Part shown: piece by piece, positions 1-4,598 of the stretch
Layout: each line of letters starts with the position of its first letter
Position numbering within the stretch: position 1 is the stretch's first letter
Assembly: GCA_021785315.1 (NCBI GenBank)
Contig: JAJYFX010000155.1
Coordinates: 1 to 5,554 of the forward strand
Origin: Actinomycetes bacterium
GTDB taxonomy: Bacteria; Actinomycetota; Acidimicrobiia; Acidimicrobiales; Acidimicrobiaceae
Length of the DNA: 5,554 nucleotides
Reading direction: 5' to 3'
The notes under the pieces: generated by a model
The model's input: the letters and a program-made list of their open reading frames with translations, nothing else
Databases searched by the model: none
Told to the model about the DNA's origin: nothing
Made by a program: the position numbers and the translations under genes

Positions 1-7
1 CGATCTA

Positions 8-36
8 TTGATATCGGCCTGATTTATCTAGATAGT
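8..36 (+). promoter_or_regulatory. Candidate promoter of the 61-510 gene
   Basis: A -35-like TTGATA (8-13, 5 of 6 to the TTGACA consensus) is followed after exactly 17 bp by a -10-like GATAGT (31-36, 4 of 6 to TATAAT). This would place transcription start near position 43, about 18 bases before the ATG at 61. The -10 region lies beside a perfect 10-bp palindrome, TATCTAGATA (25-34). The call rests on consensus matching alone. Hexamers of this quality arise by chance in AT-rich DNA, and the window edge is only a few bases away. Confidence 0.35.
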
Positions 37-39
37 TGG

Positions 40-57
40 TTAAGTGGTACTACTTAA
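40..57. promoter_or_regulatory. 18-bp palindrome, possible operator
   Basis: TTAAGTGGTACTACTTAA reads the same on both strands except for one central mismatched pair (G46/T51), so 8 of 9 base pairs are symmetric. It ends three bases before the ATG of the downstream gene and covers the start site predicted from the candidate promoter. A dimeric repressor bound here would block transcription. As RNA it could also fold over the ribosome entry site. The symmetry is seen directly; the operator role is inference. Confidence 0.4.
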
Positions 58-60
58 TAC

Positions 61-510
61 ATGGCCACAAATGCTTCTAGAAAACGGCAGCCTTTCTCAC
101 CCGAACAGAAGGAATCTCTCTCGCAGGGACGAGAACAAAGCAAGGTTGTCCGGAAATATCTCGAGGCTATCGAGCTTTCTAAACCAAAGCGGGGACGCAA
201 GAGAACTATCGAATCAATTACCAAGCAACTCAACACAATTGACAGCAGCATCAAAGCGACACATCCTCTAAATCGCCTCAATTTGACACAAAAGAAACTC
301 GAACTAACCCAGGAGCTCGAACGGATCAAAAACGGTCCGGATATAGGAGAGCTGGAGGATCAGTTCATAAAGGTGGCCATGGATTATTCCAAGCGAAAGG
401 GCATTTCGTTCGCTGCGTGGAAGGAATTGGGCGTCACTCCGGATGTGCTTGCCAAAGCTGGAATTTTTCCGATAGGCAAGCCCGAACGAAAGCAACAAAT
501 CTCCAAGTAG
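61..510 (+). CDS. Uncharacterised basic helical protein (149 aa)
   Basis: Function unknown. The protein is strongly basic and appears almost wholly helical, with no signal peptide or membrane segment, so it is probably cytoplasmic or nucleoid-associated. The N-terminus (1-40) is rich in K, R, Q and S. Residues 41-49 (KPKRGRKRT) form an RGR-centred basic patch reminiscent of an AT-hook, although the usual RGRP proline is lacking. Residues about 50-90 have the heptad-like pattern of a short coiled coil. Residues about 97-135 (FIKVAMDYSKRKGISFAAW, then ELGVTPDVLAKAGI) look like a compact helical or helix-turn-helix-like module. I recall uncharacterised actinobacterial proteins with a similar 'RKGIS-AAW-E-GV---VL-KAGI' ending but cannot confirm this. 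The ATG at 61 is preceded by no clear ribosome binding site; the best is AAGTGG, 13 bases away. The gene is convergent with purQ, 46 bp apart. The reading frame looks real; DNA binding is only a suggestion. Confidence 0.75.
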   Translation: MATNASRKRQPFSPEQKESLSQGREQSKVVRKYLEAIELSKPKRGRKRTIESITKQLNTIDSSIKATHPLNRLNLTQKKLELTQELERIKNGPDIGELEDQFIKVAMDYSKRKGISFAAWKELGVTPDVLAKAGIFPIGKPERKQQISK

Positions 511-539
511 CGAATTGGCTTCTATTTGTTTCTTTGTCC

Positions 540-557
540 GGAAAAGACGACTTTTTC
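540..557. terminator. Weak hairpin between convergent genes
   Basis: Between the stop codons of the 61-510 gene and purQ, GGAAAAG (540-546) can pair with CTTTTTC (551-557) around an ACGA loop, giving seven pairs including one G-T. The T-rich arm could serve as a short bidirectional terminator for both convergent genes. The stem is AT-rich and weak and touches the purQ stop codon, so it may be fortuitous. Confidence 0.25.
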
Positions 558-1222
558 TAAAGATTTGAAGCGAACGACTTAAAAATATGAAGACCATCTA
601 CGGACCCCAATAAGTCATCACAAGCGCGCTCAGGATGCGGCATCATTCCAACCACATTTCTTTCTTTTGAACAGATGCCGGCAATTGAATTCATTGATCC
701 ATTTGGATTTTCTACATACCTCAAGACCACCTGATCATTTGATTCAAGCTCGCTAAGCGTATCGGGATCGCATGTATAGTTGCCTTCAAAATGATTGATC
801 GGCAAGCGTAGTCTTTGGCCGGTTTCGGCAAGTGAGGTCGACGAAGATCTCGCCGATGCCACTTCAAGTTCCACCTCTTCGCACAGGAACTTCAAGAGCG
901 CATTTTTTTGAAGGGCGCCCGCCAGTAAGCCGGCTTCAGTCAAGACTTGGAACCCGTTGCAAATTCCAAGCACAGACCTGCCGCTCTTGGCAAATTCCAC
1001 GACTGAAGACATCACTGGCGAAAACCTGGCTATGGCACCCGGCCTCAGGTAATCTCCGTGGGCAAATCCGCCGGGAAGGACCAATCCGGAGACGCCCTCC
1101 AAGTCGCGTTGGCCGTGCCATATGAATTGCGTATTCACACCCATTGCCTCGAGCACGGACGCGACGTCATACTCGCAATTCGAACCGGGGAACACTACGA
1201 TGCCAACGCTTTTTGCCGTCAC
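557..1222 (-). CDS. purQ: FGAM synthetase glutaminase subunit PurQ
   Basis: Glutamine amidotransferase subunit of phosphoribosylformylglycinamidine synthetase. It releases ammonia from glutamine for PurL, with PurS as bridging subunit, in step 4 of IMP synthesis in the cytoplasm. The 221-residue protein is full length for the family. It shows the N-terminal VVFPGSNCEYD (9-19), the GGFAHGDYLRPGAIARF loop (51-67), the nucleophile elbow GICNGFQVL with Cys88, PINHFEGNY (141-149), and the class I triad partners His196 and Glu198 in MMPHPERA. Compared with Bacillus PurQ as I remember it, the GGFSYGDYLRCG and AHGEGN segments are altered here (GGFAHGDYLRPG, NHFEGN), while the catalytic triad is intact. 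The start is GTG at 1222, directly abutting the purS TAA, with a Shine-Dalgarno-like GATGAGG inside the end of purS, so translational coupling is likely. It is the last gene of the minus-strand run purC-purS-purQ; purL does not follow. Confidence 0.96.
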   Translation of the reverse strand: MTAKSVGIVVFPGSNCEYDVASVLEAMGVNTQFIWHGQRDLEGVSGLVLPGGFAHGDYLRPGAIARFSPVMSSVVEFAKSGRSVLGICNGFQVLTEAGLLAGALQKNALLKFLCEEVELEVASARSSSTSLAETGQRLRLPINHFEGNYTCDPDTLSELESNDQVVLRYVENPNGSMNSIAGICSKERNVVGMMPHPERACDDLLGSVDGLHIFKSFASNL

Positions 1223-1474
1223 TTATGCCTCATCAATTTGAATTTCCGCGTTCTCAAGCACGGGGTTGGAAAGAAGGGACGTTGCAATTTCCGAAACTCT
1301 CTTTTCTGCGGTTTCCCTCGAGTCTGCCTCCACGTTCAAAGAAATGATCTTGCCCATTCGTACGTCGGTAATTCCCGGATATCCGAGTGCGTTAATAGCC
1401 TCGGAAACAGTGTTTCCCTCGGGGTCCGCAATACCGGAACGCAACCAAACTTGAACCTTTGCCTGAAATCTCAT
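1223..1474 (-). CDS. purS: FGAM synthetase small subunit PurS
   Basis: Small structural subunit that dimerises and joins PurQ to PurL in the split FGAM synthetase of Gram-positive bacteria and archaea; it has no catalytic residues. The 83-residue product matches the usual size of about 80. It shows the family pattern: an initial strand MRFQAKVQVWLRSGIADPEG (1-20), VSEAINALGYPGITDVRMGKI (about 23-43), and a C-terminal strand with NPVLENAEIQI (about 70-80). The ATG at 1474 was chosen because the protein then begins like other PurS proteins and GGGAAG lies just upstream. An in-frame TTG at 1507 would add 11 residues but has no ribosome site and lies inside the loop of the purC-purS inverted repeat. 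The gene follows purC by 53 bp and abuts purQ with no spacer, so it is probably in one operon with both. Confidence 0.93.
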   Translation of the reverse strand: MRFQAKVQVWLRSGIADPEGNTVSEAINALGYPGITDVRMGKIISLNVEADSRETAEKRVSEIATSLLSNPVLENAEIQIDEA

Positions 1475-1493
1475 GGACTTCCCATTCATTTGT

Positions 1494-1521
1494 ACTCGGT
1501 AACGCAAGTTACGTGCCGAGT
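1494..1521 (-). promoter_or_regulatory. Bulged hairpin between purC and purS
   Basis: In the purine transcript, ACTCGG (1521-1516) pairs with CCGAGT (1499-1494), and TAAC (1511-1508) pairs with GTTA (1503-1500). This gives a 10-bp stem with a four-base CACG bulge on the 5' arm and a TTGC loop. It begins six bases after the purC stop codon and ends 19 bases before the purS ATG. No T-run follows, so it is not a standard intrinsic terminator. It could be a processing or stabilising element, a translational control hairpin for purS, or a protein-binding site in DNA. The pairing is seen directly; the role is inference. Confidence 0.5.
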
Positions 1522-1527
1522 GCTAAC

Positions 1528-2406
1528 TTAAAATTCTCTCCCGCTAATCCGTTCATATACGGCAATATATCTGTTTCTCAAAGATTCTTGGACCACGACC
1601 GGCAAACTCGGCGGAGGTGGCATCTTGTTCCAGCCCACCGATTCCAACCAGTCCCGCAGCGGCTGCTTGTCATATGCGGTGGGCTCTCCACCGGCCAGCA
1701 ATTCGCTGGCCTCCCAGATCCGGGAAGAATCTGGGGTCAAAACCTCGTCGCAGAGCGCGACTTCGCCATCGATGATTCCAAACTCGAACTTTGTGTCGGC
1801 AATAATTACGCCGGCCTCCTCAGCCTTGCGAGCGCCAATATCATAGATCTGAATTGACATATCACGGACCTTGGCTGCCGTCTCGGCACCAACTATCCGA
1901 GCGGCCTCATCAAAGGAAATATTGACGTCATGCCCGCTCTCGGCCTTTGTCGATGGGGTAAAAAGGGGCTCTGGAAATCTCATTCCGCCACTCATTCCAT
2001 GAGGAACCTTTTGGCCGTGCACGGTCTGAGACTTTTGATATTCTTTCAGAGCGGATCCAGCGAGATAGCCGCGCACAATGCATTCAATGGGAAGCATCTC
2101 CGCCTCTCTTACCAGCATCGCCCTACCCTGAAACTCATCGGGAAGTTCCTCGCCGAGATCTTTCAGCGTGGGATTGGCTGCGACAATGTGATTTGGAAAA
2201 CGGTCTCCTAGATAGTCGAACCAAAACTCGGTCATTGCCGTGAGAACTTTTCCCTTGTCTCTTATTTCCTCTGCCATAATCACATCGAAAGCTGAAACCC
2301 GGTCTGAGGCCACCATGAGAAGAAGTTTTTCCTCGGGATCTCCAAGCACATAAAGATCCCTGACTTTTCCGCTGTGTATAAGTTTGAGTTTCAAAGCTGT
2401 TCCCAT
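1528..2406 (-). CDS. purC: SAICAR synthetase PurC
   Basis: Phosphoribosylaminoimidazole-succinocarboxamide synthase: ATP-dependent joining of aspartate to CAIR to give SAICAR in cytoplasmic IMP synthesis. From the ATG at 2406 it has 292 residues, the long form seen in yeast and mycobacteria rather than the roughly 237-residue E. coli form. Motifs in order: SGKVRDLY near the N-terminus, ASDRVSAFDVIM, DKGKVLT, CIVRGYLAGSALKEY, TVHG, PEPLFTPSTKAESGHDVNIS (the SAICAR synthetase signature), IIADTKFEFG, DEVLTPDSSR and YDKQPLRDWL. All substrate and nucleotide motifs I know for the family are present. The start is uncertain. ATG 2406 gives an N-terminus like the mycobacterial enzyme, but a GTG at 2454 would give 308 residues, within the range of Streptomyces-type N-termini. 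Neither has a strong ribosome site. It is the first gene of the likely purC-purS-purQ operon and is divergent from marR. Confidence 0.96.
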   Translation of the reverse strand: MGTALKLKLIHSGKVRDLYVLGDPEEKLLLMVASDRVSAFDVIMAEEIRDKGKVLTAMTEFWFDYLGDRFPNHIVAANPTLKDLGEELPDEFQGRAMLVREAEMLPIECIVRGYLAGSALKEYQKSQTVHGQKVPHGMSGGMRFPEPLFTPSTKAESGHDVNISFDEAARIVGAETAAKVRDMSIQIYDIGARKAEEAGVIIADTKFEFGIIDGEVALCDEVLTPDSSRIWEASELLAGGEPTAYDKQPLRDWLESVGWNKMPPPPSLPVVVQESLRNRYIAVYERISGREF

Positions 2407-2462
2407 ATCTCTATAATCAGCCCAACTCAACTCTACCTTGACATTGGTGGACACGGATCGGG

Positions 2463-2492
2463 ATTTAGCTAACCAGCCTGATCAGTGTGCAA
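2463..2492 (-). promoter_or_regulatory. Weak candidate purC promoter
   Basis: On the minus strand, TTGCAC (2492-2487) resembles a -35 box. After 18 bp it is followed by the AT-rich CTAAAT (2468-2463), a poor -10 candidate. A start here would fall close to the alternative purC GTG at 2454 and would leave a leader of about 50 bases before the ATG at 2406. The match to consensus is poor, and it is reported only because a promoter must lie somewhere in this divergent gap. Confidence 0.2.
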
Positions 2493-2573
2493 TTTGAAGT
2501 GCCCGAACACCAAGAGAGATCCCGGGCGCTCCCGCATGACACAGGTGTTCATCGGAAAAATCTGCCGTCGTTT

Positions 2574-2611
2574 GCCGTGCCTATCCTTGACAGTAAAAGC
2601 CGTGCCAATCC
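2574..2611. repeat. 13-bp direct repeat in divergent gap
   Basis: GCCGTGCCTATCC (2574-2586) recurs as GCCGTGCCAATCC (2599-2611), matching at 12 of 13 positions with a start-to-start distance of 25 bp. The pair lies between the purC and marR starts, where regulator sites would be expected. A 12-bp perfect palindrome, CGCGCCGGCGCG (2630-2641), lies 18 bp further on. No known operator is recognised in either, and coincidence cannot be excluded. Confidence 0.35.
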
Positions 2612-2658
2612 AGCCAGACGGGGGACGCTCGCGCCGGCGCGGCAAAGCTGATTACCGT

Positions 2659-2688
2659 TTCAAAGCTTATTCGACCGATATTTATATA
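2659..2688 (+). promoter_or_regulatory. Candidate promoter of marR-MFS operon
   Basis: The roughly 60 bp before the marR ATG turn clearly AT-rich. TTCAAA (2659-2664, 4 of 6 to the -35 consensus) precedes TATATA (2683-2688, 4 of 6 to the -10 consensus) by 18 bp. Transcription would begin within a few bases of the ATG at 2698, and there is no Shine-Dalgarno sequence before that ATG. A leaderless or nearly leaderless transcript, common in actinomycetes, would fit. Weak consensus evidence only. Confidence 0.3.
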
Positions 2689-2697
2689 GATACAGCT

Positions 2698-3198
2698 ATG
2701 CTTTTTTCAATGCCCGAGGACCAGCAAAATACTGAGCAAACAGCTGAGCAAATCTCAGCGGCCCTTTTTTCGCTGCTCCTTTCGGTGGCGCGAAGCATGC
2801 CTCGAGACCTGAGTCGGACAGGAGTGGCCACTCTGAACCTTCTTCAGCTGTCTGGCCCCCAAAGAATAACTCGGCTTGCCGAGCTTGAGGGCGTGACGCA
2901 GCCGACCATGACAACATTATTGGACAGACTCGAAAACATTGGACTGGTAGAACGACATCCGGACAATAGCGATGGCCGGGCAACTTTGATTTCACTGAGC
3001 AAATCAGGAGTGTCATACTTAAGCCAACGCCAGCAAATCGGGACCGAGCGCATAGCGGATCTGATTGCAAGGCTTCCAAGCGACCAGACTCTTCGCCTAG
3101 CCGATGCGCTAGCCGCATTAGTCAGTTTGAGTCAGGCCGCCGCCATCCCACGGGCAACCCACAATTCCAAATCACAATCAACTCAGGGCGGAAAATAA
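2698..3198 (+). CDS. MarR-family transcriptional regulator
   Basis: Winged helix-turn-helix DNA-binding protein of the MarR type. Such proteins usually act as dimeric repressors released by small phenolic or drug-like ligands. From the ATG at 2698 it has 166 residues, slightly above the usual 140-150. Residues about 12-50 form the dimerisation helices, with the RITRLAELEGVTQPTMTTLL helix-turn-helix at about 56-75, the DRLENIGLVERH linker (76-87), and the wing with the conserved-type DNSDGRATLISLSKSG (89-104; Asp92 and Arg94 match the family D-R pair). The C-terminal helix is followed by a hydrophilic tail from about 151. The frame stays open upstream to a GTG at 2485, but that stretch reads as unstructured, Arg-rich sequence, so the internal ATG is preferred; ATG 2710 is a further option. 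The stop overlaps the transporter start by one base, so the two are very likely co-transcribed, and control of its own operon is expected. The ligand is unknown. Confidence 0.9.
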   Translation: MLFSMPEDQQNTEQTAEQISAALFSLLLSVARSMPRDLSRTGVATLNLLQLSGPQRITRLAELEGVTQPTMTTLLDRLENIGLVERHPDNSDGRATLISLSKSGVSYLSQRQQIGTERIADLIARLPSDQTLRLADALAALVSLSQAAAIPRATHNSKSQSTQGGK

Positions 3199-4481
3199 TG
3201 GACCCTAGCCAAAGCCAGTCATCTAGCCCGTTTCACCAACCCAAGGCTGTTTGGGCGGTAGCTTTTGCCTGTGTCGTTTCTTTTATGGGAATAGGATTGG
3301 TCGATCCAATTCTGCCGGCGCTCGCCAGTCAGCTCCATGCCTCGCCAAGCACAGTTGAACTCCTCTTTACCAGCTATCTGATGGTAACCGCCTTTGCCAT
3401 GCTGCTTACCGGTTGGATTTCCAGCAGGATCGGCGCAAAGGCGACCTTAGTGACAGGTCTTGTCCTCATCGTGGTCTTCAGCGCGCTGGCTGGCGCATCC
3501 AATACCATCGGCGGCATCGTAGGTTTTCGTGCCGGATGGGGAATCGGCAATGCACTTTTCATCGCCACATCTTTGGCTGTCATTGTCGCGTCTGCAAGCG
3601 GCGGATTCGCCGGAGCGATCATCCTCTATGAGACTGCCCTGGGAATTGGTTTCGGCTTGGGACCACTCCTTGGTGGCGAACTGGGCGCAATATCATGGAG
3701 AGGACCCTTCTTTGGAGTCACGACCTTGATGGCGATCTCTCTTATCGCCACCCTCGTTCTGGTTGAGAAGATGCCAGTGCCGATAAAGCGCACCTCGTTG
3801 GCGGATCCTATCAGGGCGCTGAAGCACAGAGGCTTGCGGATCATGAGCATCACGGCACTGTGCTACAACTGGGGCTTCTTCACCCTGCTGGCATTCACTC
3901 CCTTTCTGATGCACATTGGAATACATCAGCTTGGCTACACCTTCACAGGCTGGGGAGTCATGGTGGCGATTTTTGCAATTTTCATCGCACCACATCTCCA
4001 AGGCCGATTTGGTACCGCCCGAATTCTGTATGTGAACCTGACGCTATTAGCTCTCGATCTTGTGGTCATGGCCGTGTTCACGTCTTCGCGGGCGACTCTG
4101 GTAATCGCGGTCATAGTCTCGGGAGCCTTCGTGGGGCTCAATAATACGCTTACCACTCAGGCTGTAATGCTCGTCTCCCCGGTAGAAAAACCGCTCGCTT
4201 CCGCCGCTTACGGATTCGTCCGGTTTATCGGCGGAGGAGTCGCTCCCTTTGTGGCAGCCAACCTTGCATCTCACTTTAACGTTCACGTACCGTTCTACTT
4301 TGCTGCCGTTGTGGTAATGATTGGAGTGATAGTGCTCACCAGAGGGCACTCTCTTTTGCTTGCCGCCGAGGTCCCACGCAACCGAATCAAAGAGATTCCT
4401 CCAGTTTCGCAGTATCGCACTGCCGTGCCGGCGGACAGCCGCGGCGACACGGACAGTTCCACGGAATTCAAACAAACCTAG
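3198..4481 (+). CDS. Major facilitator multidrug-type efflux transporter
   Basis: Inner-membrane proton-coupled exporter of the drug:H+ antiporter type, 427 residues with 12 predicted helices: about 16-38, 52-74, 82-100, 104-131, 136-160, 170-190, a cytoplasmic loop at 191-212, then 213-238, 246-265, 274-294, 299-320, 334-357 and 363-382. A hydrophilic tail of about 45 residues follows. The antiporter motif C is clear in helix 5 (GIGFGLGPLLGG, 149-160). Motif B in helix 4 is recognisable (R111, then GIGNA). The helix 2-3 loop motif A is degenerate (GWISSRIGAK, 72-81), with Ser where Asp is usual. DPILPAL (36-42) and the motif pattern recall the Bacillus YitG/YmfD/YfmO group, from memory only. 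The start codon overlaps the marR stop (TAATG), and GGGCGGA lies about six bases upstream. Pairing with a MarR regulator supports export of a toxic or signalling compound, but the substrate cannot be read from the sequence. Confidence 0.92.
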   Translation: MDPSQSQSSSPFHQPKAVWAVAFACVVSFMGIGLVDPILPALASQLHASPSTVELLFTSYLMVTAFAMLLTGWISSRIGAKATLVTGLVLIVVFSALAGASNTIGGIVGFRAGWGIGNALFIATSLAVIVASASGGFAGAIILYETALGIGFGLGPLLGGELGAISWRGPFFGVTTLMAISLIATLVLVEKMPVPIKRTSLADPIRALKHRGLRIMSITALCYNWGFFTLLAFTPFLMHIGIHQLGYTFTGWGVMVAIFAIFIAPHLQGRFGTARILYVNLTLLALDLVVMAVFTSSRATLVIAVIVSGAFVGLNNTLTTQAVMLVSPVEKPLASAAYGFVRFIGGGVAPFVAANLASHFNVHVPFYFAAVVVMIGVIVLTRGHSLLLAAEVPRNRIKEIPPVSQYRTAVPADSRGDTDSSTEFKQT

Positions 4482-4598
4482 TATCAGCAGCCTTTGAACT
4501 TCGCTCAGCTGCTGGTTTGACTCCTAAAAAAAGCGGCCAAGGCACCGATCTCTCATGCGGAGTCTCGGTACACTAGCGTCGCATCAGAGTCTCAGAAC
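4482..4598. other. Convergent gap with imperfect hairpins
   Basis: This 117-bp gap lies between the converging transporter and ligase genes. CAGCAGC (4485-4491) can pair with GCTGCTG (4508-4514) across a 16-base loop, just after the transporter stop. CCGA/TCGG plus CTC/GAG form an interrupted stem at 4545-4568. On the minus strand a run of seven T (4532-4526) lies downstream of that second stem, which could form a poor terminator for the ligase gene. Neither is a textbook intrinsic terminator. No coding sequence is evident. Confidence 0.25.

Noticed and set aside
1058..1531. 157-residue plus-strand open frame across purQ and purS
   Set aside because: It lies antisense to two clear purine genes, has no family-like motifs and no ribosome site; a shadow frame.
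2587..2592. Perfect TTGACA -35 box on the plus strand
   Set aside because: No -10-like hexamer lies 16-19 bp downstream (the sequence there is GC-rich), so it is probably chance.
2485..2697. 71-residue N-terminal extension of the MarR protein from a GTG at 2485
   Set aside because: The translated stretch is Arg-rich and unlike any MarR N-terminus, lacks a ribosome site, and coincides with the expected promoter region; an open frame by chance.
4047..4475. 142-residue minus-strand open frame inside the transporter gene
   Set aside because: Antisense to a well-supported membrane protein; its translation is Arg/Gly/Ser-rich without recognisable domains.
4485..4514. CAGCAGC/GCTGCTG stem as a transporter terminator
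   Set aside because: The loop is 16 bases and no T-run follows on the plus strand, so it does not qualify as an intrinsic terminator; noted only within the gap description.
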